A stretch of DNA of 64,000 bases, taken from NCBI RefSeq assembly GCF_015182285.1, contig NZ_PRDM01000002.1:124001-188000 (forward strand), given 5' to 3'. Source of the DNA: Flavobacterium hungaricum (GTDB lineage: Bacteria; Bacteroidota; Bacteroidia; Flavobacteriales; Flavobacteriaceae). The notes under the pieces are model-generated. The model was not told the DNA's origin, did not search any database, and saw only the letters and a list, made by a program, of their open reading frames with translations. Positions within the stretch are counted from its first letter, which is position 1, and each line of letters begins with the position of its first letter. Positions 42,714 to 51,451 of this stretch are shown one piece after another. A program made the position numbers and the translations under genes.

Positions 42714-42893
42714 ATGAAAAAAATCTATCTATCATTAGCAGCTTTAGTGTATTTCACTATCATCATAATCTTAAGAAAATATTCTGAGAATCATATATGT
42801 TCATTTTTGTCAGGTGTTTTTGGAAGCTTAGGAGTTGTCTTTTTTATTTTTATGATAAATATCGAAAAGGCGAATTTTAAAAAACATTTTTGA
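42714..42893 (+). CDS. Small membrane protein, possibly the N-terminal part of a frameshifted gene
   Basis: A 59-residue protein with two membrane segments (about 3-20 and 33-50: SGVFGSLGVVFFIFM). The frame ends at a TGA just after an A6 run (42879-42884), while the +1 frame is open from 42859 to 43188 with protein-like sequence. A one-base change in the A6 run would join both into one protein of about 157 residues. It could equally be a genuine short membrane protein, for instance for immunity. Confidence 0.6.
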   Translation: MKKIYLSLAALVYFTIIIILRKYSENHICSFLSGVFGSLGVVFFIFMINIEKANFKKHF

Positions 42894-43011
42894 ATTTGAA
42901 TCCTATTCCTATAAAATTTTTAATCATGACGATACCTTTAATTGCAATATAAAAACAATTTGTAGTGCTGATTTTAAGCATACAGCTTATAGTGATTATT
43001 TTAATTTTAAC

Positions 43012-43188
43012 ATGAGGAATCAATTAATGGAAGTCTTTTCATTGGCTAAGAATGAAATTTTGGCTTATAATAAGACTGAAATAGATTTTAATTATGTGAA
43101 GCAAATTGTTGAGACAGAGTTAATGTCTATTGAAAAAATTGAAATTTCACAAGAATTATTAGAAATTGAAAAGTATAAAAGAAAATGA
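43012..43188 (+). CDS. Small helical protein coupled to the DUF3267 gene, possibly the C-terminal part of a frameshifted gene
   Basis: From the ATG at 43012 it encodes 58 residues, MRNQLMEVFSLAKNEILAYN and onward to EKYKRK, charged and helical. The frame is open upstream to 42859 with natural-looking residues (SYSYKIFNHDDTFNCNIKT) but no usable start there. Its stop overlaps the DUF3267 start as ATGA (43185-43188), a sign of translational coupling. No family recognised. Confidence 0.6.
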   Translation: MRNQLMEVFSLAKNEILAYNKTEIDFNYVKQIVETELMSIEKIEISQELLEIEKYKRK

Positions 43189-43757
43189 AAGAAATATCTA
43201 TTGATTCTAAAAAAGTACAGTTTTTAGGAATAATAATAAGTGTTCCTATTGTCTTGTTTTTTCTATTAATGCTGCATTTTAGATGGAACGAATTTTTTAC
43301 ACAAAATTTGAAAGATATAAAAGCTTCATTGCAAGTTTTTGATAACAAAACAGCTAATACGTTTTTAATTTTATTAATGCCCAATCTACTTGTTTGCATT
43401 GGTATAATTGTTCATGAATTTATACATGGCTTTTTTATGGCTTTATTTTCAAAAAGAGGATGGAAAGCTGTTAGGTTTGGTTTTCTCAAAAAGTATTTAA
43501 TGCCATTTGCTAATTGTAAAGAACCATTGACATCTAAAAAAATGTTAGTGGTGTCGCTTGCTCCTTTTTTAATTCTTGGATTTTTTCCCTCAATTTATGG
43601 ATTTCTATATGAGAATCTGACTTTTTTATTTATTGGCTTTTCTATGACTTTGGGAGCTGTTGGTGATTTTATTTATTCTTATTTGATATTTAAAGCTGGC
43701 TTGAATCACAAACTACTGGATCACAAAAGCAAAGTTGGATTTATTATTATAAACTAA
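43185..43757 (+). CDS. DUF3267 family putative zinc metalloprotease
   Basis: A 190-residue membrane protein with about four membrane segments. The motif HEFIHGFF (His77, Glu78, His81) in GIIVHEFIHGFFMALFSK is the zinc site of DUF3267, a family thought to be intramembrane peptidases. It starts within the previous gene's stop codon. In this cluster it could process or confer immunity to the peptides, but that is inference. Confidence 0.78.
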   Translation: MKEISIDSKKVQFLGIIISVPIVLFFLLMLHFRWNEFFTQNLKDIKASLQVFDNKTANTFLILLMPNLLVCIGIIVHEFIHGFFMALFSKRGWKAVRFGFLKKYLMPFANCKEPLTSKKMLVVSLAPFLILGFFPSIYGFLYENLTFLFIGFSMTLGAVGDFIYSYLIFKAGLNHKLLDHKSKVGFIIIN

Positions 43758-43768
43758 AAGTATTTAAA

Positions 43769-43915
43769 ATGAAAAATAGTTTATTTCACACAATTTTCTT
43801 AGGAACAAAAGATAAAAAGTTTCTGACTCTGGTTTATGTTATTTTAATTTCTGTTTTGATATTATATTTTTTGGGATTTTTTTTGGGTAAGGCATTGTTT
43901 TATTTGACTCATTAG
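43769..43915 (+). CDS. Small membrane protein of the peptide cluster
   Basis: A 48-residue protein with one membrane segment (about 17-42, LTLVYVILISVLILYFLGFF) preceded by a basic KDKK. It begins 11 bases after the DUF3267 gene. Small hydrophobic genes at this position often encode immunity proteins or exporter accessories; no family recognised. The gap 43916-44000 is AT-rich and empty. Confidence 0.55.
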   Translation: MKNSLFHTIFLGTKDKKFLTLVYVILISVLILYFLGFFLGKALFYLTH

Positions 43916-44000
43916 TTGAGAAAAACATAATAAAAATTGGCAATTATAATTCGGTCTATACGATTTATAGATTATTGATAAGTGTCTCAAAATAAGCAGT

Positions 44001-45137
44001 ATGAATTTCACTTCAGATCCAATAAATACTCTCGAAAACTTAATAGCAAAAAACAAAACAAAAAGTTTCTCAATCTACTTTATTGTTCTTTTTGCAATTA
44101 TAATTTTCTTAGTATTACTACCCATTATTAAAGTCGACATTAGTAGCCAAAGTCGTGGAATAATTCGCAGTAAAACAGATAATGTTCCTGTTGCAACAAT
44201 TGTAAGCGGCAGGATAAATTGGATAGTTTTAAATAATAATAGTTTTGTGAAAAAAGGAGATACACTTTTAAAAATCTCCAAAGAGAATCTTGAAAGCGAT
44301 AAAAGAACTCAGGACACCTTATCTATTTCTGTTGCGGCATTTTTAAACGATATTACAAATCTTTTAAAAAATAAAACAGACCACTTGTTAACTTCGACCG
44401 CAAGAGAAGATTTTTCTAAATTTCAAGCCGGAAAAAATGAACTTTACAGCAAAATTGAGCAAGCAAAAATAAATTATGATCGAAATAAGATTTTATACGA
44501 TAAAGATATTATTGCTAAGGCAGATTTTGAAAAACTCGAATATGAATTGCGCTTAACGAAACAAACATTACAAAGTTTTGTAAGCCAGCAAAAAACTACT
44601 TGGGAAAATCAGAAAAGGGATTTGGAAGAGCGTTTGAAAAATTTAAACGGAACTGTTGCAAAAATTAAGGTGGAATCAAATAACTATGTTGTTTTAGCAC
44701 CAATTTCCGGCACAATAGAAAACTTTTCAGGAATTCAGAAAGGCTCATTTATTAATGCATCACAAACCATTGCTACAATTTCTTCGGCAGATAATCTTAT
44801 TGTTGAAAATAATGTTTCTCCAAATGATATTGGTTTGATAAAGAAGGGTCAAAAAGTAAAATTTCAGTTAGATGCTTTCAATTATAATCAATGGGGTTTG
44901 CTAGAAGGAAAAGTTATCGATATTGATCATAATATAACAATACAGGGCGATCAGGCTTTTTTTAAAATTCGCTGTACTTTAGATTCGCAGAACTTACAAC
45001 TAAAATCAGGTTACAAAACCTGTATTTCAAAAGGAATGACATTAACTACGAGATGTATAATTACCCGCCGAAGCTTATTCGATTTACTATTTGATAAAAT
45101 AGACAATTGGTTAAACCCAAAACAACTATCATCTTAA
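44001..45137 (+). CDS. HlyD-family membrane fusion protein
   Basis: Periplasmic adaptor of a type I secretion-like exporter, 378 residues. One membrane helix (about 24-46, YFIVLFAIIIFLVLLPIIKV), then a lipoyl half (ATIVSGRINWIVLNNNSFVK KGDTLL region), a long coiled coil (about 135-220, with KAKINYDRNKILYDKDIIAK-like heptads), the second lipoyl half (YVVLAPISGTIENFSGIQKG) and a beta domain. It is 6 bases before the C39 exporter and no doubt works with it. Confidence 0.92.
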   Translation: MNFTSDPINTLENLIAKNKTKSFSIYFIVLFAIIIFLVLLPIIKVDISSQSRGIIRSKTDNVPVATIVSGRINWIVLNNNSFVKKGDTLLKISKENLESDKRTQDTLSISVAAFLNDITNLLKNKTDHLLTSTAREDFSKFQAGKNELYSKIEQAKINYDRNKILYDKDIIAKADFEKLEYELRLTKQTLQSFVSQQKTTWENQKRDLEERLKNLNGTVAKIKVESNNYVVLAPISGTIENFSGIQKGSFINASQTIATISSADNLIVENNVSPNDIGLIKKGQKVKFQLDAFNYNQWGLLEGKVIDIDHNITIQGDQAFFKIRCTLDSQNLQLKSGYKTCISKGMTLTTRCIITRRSLFDLLFDKIDNWLNPKQLSS

Positions 45138-45143
45138 AATTAA

Positions 45144-47294
45144 ATGGCTTCAATAAAAATAAAACAACATGATATTCAGGATTGTGGCGCAGCTTGTCTG
45201 GCTTCTATTGGAAACCATTTCAAAGTTAATCTGCCTATAGCCAGAATACGGCAATATGCCAATACTGATAAACGAGGAACCAATGTTCTTGGAATAATTG
45301 AAGCTGCCGAGAAAATGGGCTTTACGGCAAAAGGGGTGAAAGGAGGTTTAGATTCTTTAGATAAAATTCCGCTTCCTGCAATTGCACATATTGTTACAAA
45401 AGAGCAATTGCAGCATTATGTTGTAGTTTATAAGGTGGATAAATCTAAAATCACGGTTATGGATCCGGGGTTTGGTAAAATGGAAACATATAGTTTTGAA
45501 GATTTTCAAAAAATATGGTCAGGAGTACTAATTCTTTTTGCGCCGAATGATGATTTTAAAACATTAAACGAAAAAACTTCTCCTATAAAAAGATTTTGGA
45601 ATTTAATTCAGCCACATAAAATCATTTTAGTTCAGGCATTAATTGGTGCCATAGTTTTTACTGTTTTGGGATTGTCAATGTCTGTTTACATACAAAAAAT
45701 TACAGACTATGTTTTGGTCGATGGCAATAGAAACCTGCTTAATTTATTGAGTATCTCGATGATTGCTATTATAGTGCTTCAGGCCTATATAGGTTCAAAA
45801 AAAAGCATATTGGTCATGAAAACAGGGCAACTAATTGATGCGAAATTAATTTTGGGCTACTATAAACACTTACTGCATTTGCCACAGCGTTTTTTTGATA
45901 CCATGCAAATAGGTGAAATAACCTCCAGAATAAACGATGCAGTAAAAATTCGCTCCTTTATAAACGAAGTTGCCATAGAAATGATTGTCAACATTTTTAT
46001 TGTAATTTTTTCATTTGCTTTAATGTTTAGTTATTATTGGAAACTTGCTTTGGTCATTTTACTTGCGATTCCATTTTACAGCTTGATATATTTTGTTTTA
46101 AATAAATTCAACAAGAAAGTAGAACGAAATATTATGGAGAATGCAGCTGAGTTACAGACGCAATTAGTAGAAAGTATTACACATGTCAGGACGGTAAAAG
46201 AGTTTGGAATTGAAGAGTTCTCGAATTTAAAAACAGAAAATAAATTTGTAAAACTTTTGTTTACAACTTATAAATCTGGTTTAAACGGAATTTTTGCAGG
46301 TACCTCTACGCAATTTCTAGCTTCAGGATTTACTGTTATTTTAATGTGGATTGGATCCGGTTACGTGATTGACAGATCTATTACTCCAGGAGAATTATTT
46401 TCTTTTTATGCTTTGATTGGTTATTTTACATCGCCCGTAGCCTCTTTAATAGGAATGAACAAAACTGCGCAGAATGCATTAATTGCGGCTGACAGGCTTT
46501 TTGATATAATGGACTTGGAACGAGAACAAACAGAAAATAAAGTTGAACTGCAAAGAGGAAATGTGGGAGATATAAAATTCGAAAATGTTTCTTTCCGTTA
46601 CGGATCACGAATCGAAGTATTTAAAAATTTTAATGCTGTATTCAAGAAAAATCAAACTACAGCAATTGTAGGAGAGAGCGGAAGCGGGAAGACAACTTTA
46701 ATATCACTTCTTCAAAATCTTTATCCAATAAAAGAAGGTAAAATTTGCATAGGTGATTTAGATATGAAGTTTGTTCATTATAAAAGTTTGAGGGAAATTG
46801 TTGGTGTTATTCCACAGGAGCTTAATTTGTTTTCTGGAAATATTATAGAAAACATTGCTTTAGGAGAATCATTTCCCAACATTCAAAAAATTTTAGAACT
46901 AACAAAGCAATTAGGTATTTTAGAATTTGTCGAAAAATTGCCAAATGGATTTGAAACGCAAGTTGGTGAAAATGGAGCTATGCTAGCAGGAGGACAAAAA
47001 CAGCGTATTGCTATTGCCAGAGCATTATATAAAAATCCTGAGATTTTATTACTAGACGAAGCAACATCTTCTTTGGATACAAATTCAGAAAAAATAGTAA
47101 AAGATGTACTTGATAATTTTAAAAGTCAAGGAAAAACAATAATTGTGATTGCACATCGATTGAGTACCATAGCAAATGCAGACAATATATTGGTTATGAA
47201 AAATGGAACAATTGTAGAGTCAGGAAATCATTTTGATTTATTAGAGCAAAAAACGGAATACTATAATTTATGGAATAAGCAGAATTTGATTTAA
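45144..47294 (+). CDS. Peptidase domain-containing ABC transporter (C39, bacteriocin exporter)
   Basis: Cuts double-glycine leaders and exports the peptide. The 716-residue protein has an N-terminal C39 domain with the catalytic triad Cys14 (HDIQDCGAACLAS), His91 (EQLQHYVVVYK) and Asp107 (ITVMDPGFGKM), a six-helix membrane domain (about 160-430), and an ATPase domain with Walker A GESGSGKTTL (about 510), signature LAGGQKQRIAIARA, Walker B ILLLDEATSSLD and the H-loop IVIAHRLSTI. Both export partner and substrates lie just upstream. Confidence 0.96.
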   Translation: MASIKIKQHDIQDCGAACLASIGNHFKVNLPIARIRQYANTDKRGTNVLGIIEAAEKMGFTAKGVKGGLDSLDKIPLPAIAHIVTKEQLQHYVVVYKVDKSKITVMDPGFGKMETYSFEDFQKIWSGVLILFAPNDDFKTLNEKTSPIKRFWNLIQPHKIILVQALIGAIVFTVLGLSMSVYIQKITDYVLVDGNRNLLNLLSISMIAIIVLQAYIGSKKSILVMKTGQLIDAKLILGYYKHLLHLPQRFFDTMQIGEITSRINDAVKIRSFINEVAIEMIVNIFIVIFSFALMFSYYWKLALVILLAIPFYSLIYFVLNKFNKKVERNIMENAAELQTQLVESITHVRTVKEFGIEEFSNLKTENKFVKLLFTTYKSGLNGIFAGTSTQFLASGFTVILMWIGSGYVIDRSITPGELFSFYALIGYFTSPVASLIGMNKTAQNALIAADRLFDIMDLEREQTENKVELQRGNVGDIKFENVSFRYGSRIEVFKNFNAVFKKNQTTAIVGESGSGKTTLISLLQNLYPIKEGKICIGDLDMKFVHYKSLREIVGVIPQELNLFSGNIIENIALGESFPNIQKILELTKQLGILEFVEKLPNGFETQVGENGAMLAGGQKQRIAIARALYKNPEILLLDEATSSLDTNSEKIVKDVLDNFKSQGKTIIVIAHRLSTIANADNILVMKNGTIVESGNHFDLLEQKTEYYNLWNKQNLI

Positions 47295-47407
47295 ATGTTT
47301 GTTAATTAATAAAAATAAGATTACTCCTTTTTCGATTGTTGCTTAACTTTACTTTTTAAACGCTATCCTGTTTAATTGGTAGTTTAAAATCATAAAAAGT
47401 TACAAAT

Positions 47408-48478
47408 ATGTCTTCACAATTATTTTCTCCATTAACTATAAAAAAAATCACTTTAAAAAATAGAATCGTTATCTCGCCCATGTGTCAATATTCATCAATT
47501 GACGGATTTGCAAACGATTGGCATCTGGTTCATTTAGGAAGCCGTGCAAGCGGGGGTGCAGGATTAATTATTCAGGAAGCCACAGCGGTTTCTCCAGAAG
47601 CCCGAATTTCGCCTTCTGATTTGGGAATCTGGAAAGACGAACACATCGAAAAACTAAAGCAAATCAACCAATTTATTGTATTGCAAAATTCTGTTCCGGG
47701 AATTCAGCTTGCACATGCGGGACGAAAAGCCAGTGTTTCGGCACCTTGGGAAGGCAATAAAAAGTTAGATTTCGCTCAAGGCGGCTGGCAGACTGTTGCG
47801 CCAAGTGCGATTCCGTATCACGAAAACGAACTTTTTCTTCCGCAAGCTTTGGACAAAAACGGAATTCAAAAAGTGATTTCAGATTTTAAAGCAGCAACAA
47901 GAAGAGTAGTAGAAGCGGGATATCAGGTTCTGGAAATTCATGCCGCACACGGTTATTTACTGCATCAGTTTTTATCGCCTTTAACAAATGACAGAACAGA
48001 CGAGTATGGAGGAAGTTTTGAAAACAGAATTCGTTTTACACTAGAAATTGTTGACGCGGTGCAGCAAGAGTGGCCGTCGGATCTTCCGTTATTGGTTAGG
48101 ATTTCGGCAACAGACTGGGCAGAAAATGGCTGGAATCCAGAAGAATCGGCGCAGCTTTCAAAAATATTAAAAGAAAAAGGAGTAGATTTAATCGATGTTT
48201 CTTCAGGCGGATTGGTTTCGCATCAAAAAATAACATTAGGGCCAGGTTATCAGGTTCCTTTTGCCGAAAAAGTAAAACAAGAAGCGGCAATTTTAACGGG
48301 TGCTGTTGGTTTAATTACCGAAGCTCAACAAGCCGAAGAAATACTAAATAAAGGTCAGGCCGATTTGATTTTATTCGCCAGAGAATCTCTTAGAAACCCG
48401 AATTTACCTTTAGATTTTGCTAAAGAATTAGACAGCGAAATTCAATGGCCAAAACAATACGAACGAGCTAAAATTTAA
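47408..48478 (+). CDS. NADH:flavin oxidoreductase (old yellow enzyme family)
   Basis: FMN-dependent ene-reductase, 356 residues, of the YqjM/NamA type. Landmarks: ITLKNRIVISPMCQYSSIDG (FMN loop with the YqjM-type Cys), the HVHAAH-like EIHAAHGYLLHQFLSPLTND, RTDEYGGSFENRIRF and the final ADLILFARESLRNPN. Reduces activated alkenes with NADPH; physiological substrate unknown. It is followed by a palindrome at 48488-48535. Confidence 0.92.
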   Translation: MSSQLFSPLTIKKITLKNRIVISPMCQYSSIDGFANDWHLVHLGSRASGGAGLIIQEATAVSPEARISPSDLGIWKDEHIEKLKQINQFIVLQNSVPGIQLAHAGRKASVSAPWEGNKKLDFAQGGWQTVAPSAIPYHENELFLPQALDKNGIQKVISDFKAATRRVVEAGYQVLEIHAAHGYLLHQFLSPLTNDRTDEYGGSFENRIRFTLEIVDAVQQEWPSDLPLLVRISATDWAENGWNPEESAQLSKILKEKGVDLIDVSSGGLVSHQKITLGPGYQVPFAEKVKQEAAILTGAVGLITEAQQAEEILNKGQADLILFARESLRNPNLPLDFAKELDSEIQWPKQYERAKI

Positions 48479-48487
48479 ATTTTTTTT

Positions 48488-48535
48488 CCGCCACCAATTC
48501 ACGAATTATTTTTTCCAATTCGTGAATTCGTGGCG
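48488..48535. repeat. Palindrome after the old yellow enzyme gene
   Basis: CCGCCACCAATTCACGAATT on the left pairs with AATTCGTGAATTCGTGGCG on the right. The same vocabulary recurs at 60148-60230 (GAATTCGTGGCC). Could terminate transcription. Confidence 0.65.
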
Positions 48536-48555
48536 AATAAACTAAAACAAATCAA

Positions 48556-49596
48556 ATGCAAAAAATTAAAACAGCATTATTATCATACGGAATGTCGGGA
48601 AAAGTTTTTCACGCTCCGTTTTTAGATCTTCATCAAGGTTTTGAATTATTAGGGGCTTGGGAACGCAGCAAAAAACTCATTCAAGAAGATTATCCATACG
48701 TAAAAAGTTATGCTTCGCTTGACGATTTATTAGCAGACGATGTCGATTTGGTAGTTGTAAATACTCCAGTCGGAACACATTACGAATATGCTAAAAAAGT
48801 ACTATTGGCAGGAAAACATGCCATTGTCGAAAAAGCATTTACTACAACTGCTGCCGAAGCAAAAGAACTAGCGGCTATTGCAAAAGAAAAAGGTTTAAAA
48901 TTGGCTGTTTTTCAAAATAGAAGATGGGACAGCGATTTTAAAACCATTAAAAAAATCATTGATGACGGAGTTTTAGGAGATTTGGTAGAAGCCGAATTTC
49001 ATTTTGACAGATACAATCCAATTCTGAGCCCAAAAGCTCATAAAGAAACAGCAAACGATGGAGCTGGAGTACTGAAAGATCTGGGGCCGCACATAATTGA
49101 TCAGGCTGTTAGTTTGTTTGGATGCCCGAAAGCTGTTTTTGGAGATATCCGCGTAACGAGAGAAAACTCTGTGGTAGATGACTGGATCGATTTGACGTTG
49201 TTTTATTCTAATTTTAGAGTGCGCTTAAAAGCTGGTTTTTTTGTGAGAGAAGCTAATCCGGCCTATACTATTCACGGAAAAAAAGGTTCGTTTTTGAAAC
49301 CTCGAGGTGATGTTCAGGAAGACGATTTAAAAGTGGGTAAAAAACCAAATTTAGATGCTTGGGGAACAGAAGATGAAAATCTGCAGGGACTTTTGCATAC
49401 CGAAATTGATGGTAAAGTGATCCGAGAAAAAGTGCCGACACTTCATGGGAAGTATTTCAGTTTCTTTGATGGTGTTTACGAAGCAATTACAAATGATAAA
49501 AAAGAACCTGTAACCGCAGAAGACGGCGTAAAAGTTATGCAGGTAATAGAAGCTGCAATTGCAAGTAATGCACAGCAAAAATTAATTAGCATATAA
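48556..49596 (+). CDS. Gfo/Idh/MocA family oxidoreductase
   Basis: NAD(P)-dependent dehydrogenase, 346 residues. N-terminal Rossmann fold with LLSYGMSGKVFHAPF and VVVNTPVGTHYEYAKKVLLA; the EKxx motif with the catalytic lysine is in HAIVEKAFTTTAAEA; the C-terminal domain shows LKDLGPHIIDQAVSLFG. Substrate (a sugar or inositol) not readable. Cytoplasmic. Confidence 0.92.
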   Translation: MQKIKTALLSYGMSGKVFHAPFLDLHQGFELLGAWERSKKLIQEDYPYVKSYASLDDLLADDVDLVVVNTPVGTHYEYAKKVLLAGKHAIVEKAFTTTAAEAKELAAIAKEKGLKLAVFQNRRWDSDFKTIKKIIDDGVLGDLVEAEFHFDRYNPILSPKAHKETANDGAGVLKDLGPHIIDQAVSLFGCPKAVFGDIRVTRENSVVDDWIDLTLFYSNFRVRLKAGFFVREANPAYTIHGKKGSFLKPRGDVQEDDLKVGKKPNLDAWGTEDENLQGLLHTEIDGKVIREKVPTLHGKYFSFFDGVYEAITNDKKEPVTAEDGVKVMQVIEAAIASNAQQKLISI

Positions 49597-49598
49597 AT

Positions 49599-49762
49599 AC
49601 ATTCCGTAGGAATGTTTCATCGGTAGAAAAAAAATTCAGCCGCATTTACAGTGCGTAAGAACGTTTGTGAGGTTATTAAAAATGATGTAAAAATCAAACG
49701 TTCCTACGGAACGTAAAAAAGCGATGCCATATAATTGTAGTACCGATGAAATGTTCTTATGT
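49599..49762. repeat. Composite palindromic repeat
   Basis: Outer arms ACATTCCGTAGGAATGTTTC...CGGTA (49599-49625) and TACCGATGAAATGTTCTTAT (49741-49762) are imperfect complements; an inner hairpin CGTTCC-TAC-GGAACG lies at 49699-49713. It resembles widespread Bacteroidota intergenic elements. No ORF. Confidence 0.7.
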
Positions 49763-49776
49763 AACAAAATATAAAT

Positions 49777-49819
49777 AAAAAGGGGTTTTCTCGAAAATTG
49801 AGATTGCTCCTTTTTTTTG
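49777..49819 (+). terminator. Terminator before the MFS gene
   Basis: AAAAAGGGG ... CTCCTTTTTT stem with a long loop and eight or more T. Moderate strength. The gap to 49976 is otherwise empty. Confidence 0.6.
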
Positions 49820-49976
49820 TTTTAATTAAAAAATGAAGCAGATTATAATTCTACTAAACCCGAAAAGTTGTAATTTTAATAGGAAGATTTCAATTGATAT
49901 CTATTGAATTTATAAACAATAACGTTGTATATTGTGCATAACCTTAGGTTTGATGCACTTTGACAAGTGTTTTTAG

Positions 49977-49984
49977 TATTTTTG
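49977..49984 (+). promoter_or_regulatory. -7 element for the MFS gene
   Basis: TATTTTTG matches TAnnTTTG, 26 bases before the ATG at 50011. The TTG lies at 24-base spacing, longer than usual. Confidence 0.5.
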
Positions 49985-50010
49985 AAAATTACACCAATCT
50001 AAAATTCAGT

Positions 50011-51231
50011 ATGCTGATAAATTTTAATCCGTTAGCGCTTTTTCAAACCAAAGGAAAAATCAAGAAAGTATTTAGAGAAGCAAAAGCATCTTACTTGAAT
50101 CGAATTCGTTTTGCCGTTGGAATGTTTTATTTTGGAATGGGTTTAAGTTTTGCAACCTGGGCAAGCCGAATTCCGGATATTAAAACGGCACTGCATTTAA
50201 CCGAAGGTGATCTTGGTTCTATTCTTTTTGCACTTCCAGTAGGCCAATTAATTATTATGCCTTTTTCGGGTAAAATGGTTACTAAATTTGGAAGTCATCG
50301 CATCTTGATTTTCTCCTTAATAATGTATGTTTTATGCCTCATTAATCTTGGTCTGGCAACAACAGCAATGCAGTTATCAGTCGGTTTATTTTTGTTTGGA
50401 TTGTTCGGAAATCTAGCCAATATCGCCGTAAATACACAAGGAGTTTACACCGAAGTTCTGTTTAGAAAAACCATTATGTCGGCATTTCACGGAATGTGGA
50501 GTTTTGCTGGATTTACAGGAGCTTTAGTCGGTCTGGGAATGTTGTCATTAGATTTGAGTCCGCTGCATCACTTTTTAATCGTGGGCGGCATTGTGTTATT
50601 AATGGTTGCTTTTAATTTTAAATTTTTGGTAAGAGCCAAAGAAAAAGTAAAGGCAAAAAAAGAAGGTAAAAAATTATTTGTAAAACCCGACACGGCCTTA
50701 ATCTGGCTTGGAGTAATCGGTTTTTGCAGTATGGCGAGCGAAGGAGTAATGTTTGACTGGAGCGGTGTTTATTTTAAAGATATAGTAAAAGCCCCTGGTC
50801 CGTTAGTCGTGTTAGGTTATACTTCTTTTATGATTATGATGGCCGGAGGCAGATTTTTGGGCGATGGATTAATCAATAAATTTGGGCGCGAACGTGTTAT
50901 GCAGATCAGCGGTGTCATGATTTCTGCCGGACTTTTTACAGCCGTTTTTCTTCCTTATATCGTTCCGTGCACCATAGCATTTATGTTTGTTGGTTTGGGT
51001 GTGGCTACTATAGTGCCAACCGTTTACAGCATTGCAGGAAAAAACCCGACCGTACCTGCGGGAGAAGCCTTAACCATTGTATCGAGTGTTAGTTTCTTAG
51101 GTTTCTTAATGGGGCCACCTGTAATTGGCCATATTGCACAGAATTTTGGACTTCAATTTTCTTTTGCCTTTATCGGAATATTTGGTGTTCTGATCGCTTT
51201 TATGGTTTATAAAATTAGACCTAAAGCATAA
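50011..51231 (+). CDS. MFS transporter
   Basis: Major facilitator, 406 residues with about 12 membrane helices. Landmarks of the YbjJ-like group: SFATWASRIPDIKTALHLTE, GQLIIMPFSGKMVTKFGSHR (the A-motif region), and FHGMWSFAGFTGALVG. Substrate unknown. The start MLINFNPLAL lies after a TAnnTTTG element; a longer frame from 49960 would start upstream of it. Confidence 0.88.
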   Translation: MLINFNPLALFQTKGKIKKVFREAKASYLNRIRFAVGMFYFGMGLSFATWASRIPDIKTALHLTEGDLGSILFALPVGQLIIMPFSGKMVTKFGSHRILIFSLIMYVLCLINLGLATTAMQLSVGLFLFGLFGNLANIAVNTQGVYTEVLFRKTIMSAFHGMWSFAGFTGALVGLGMLSLDLSPLHHFLIVGGIVLLMVAFNFKFLVRAKEKVKAKKEGKKLFVKPDTALIWLGVIGFCSMASEGVMFDWSGVYFKDIVKAPGPLVVLGYTSFMIMMAGGRFLGDGLINKFGRERVMQISGVMISAGLFTAVFLPYIVPCTIAFMFVGLGVATIVPTVYSIAGKNPTVPAGEALTIVSSVSFLGFLMGPPVIGHIAQNFGLQFSFAFIGIFGVLIAFMVYKIRPKA

Positions 51232-51302
51232 AGAACAACAGTTTAAGACTCTGAAAAAACAATAGAAATTAATCAATTTTAAAAACAATTAAACAAAATA
51301 GT

Positions 51303-51318
51303 AAGTAATTATTTACTT
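51303..51318. promoter_or_regulatory. Candidate operator upstream of the TonB-dependent receptor
   Basis: AAGTAA-TTAT-TTACTT, an inverted repeat overlapping the -33 region of the -7 element TATTTTTG at 51334-51341. Position fits repression, for example by a metal or nutrient sensor, but AT-rich sequence makes chance symmetry possible. Confidence 0.35.
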
Positions 51319-51333
51319 TTAATAAAAAATAAC

Positions 51334-51341
51334 TATTTTTG
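51334..51341 (+). promoter_or_regulatory. -7 element for the TonB-dependent receptor
   Basis: TATTTTTG matches TAnnTTTG. The leader to the ATG would be about 110 bases. Confidence 0.45.
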
Positions 51342-51451
51342 ATTCAGGTTTAATTTTTGAAATATAAAATTTTCCTCAAAACAAATTTCATCTTTTGAAT
51401 AAAGGATCATGCATCCTCAAAATTATTGTTCAAAAAATTGAAGTTTTTTTA

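Noticed and set aside
43127..43399. 90-residue minus-strand ORF in the peptide cluster
   Set aside because: It overlaps the coupled plus-strand genes and has no independent support.
41935..47294. Prophage or integrative element carrying the peptide cluster
   Set aside because: I see no integrase, attachment-site duplication or phage gene at its edges, although base composition hints at transfer.
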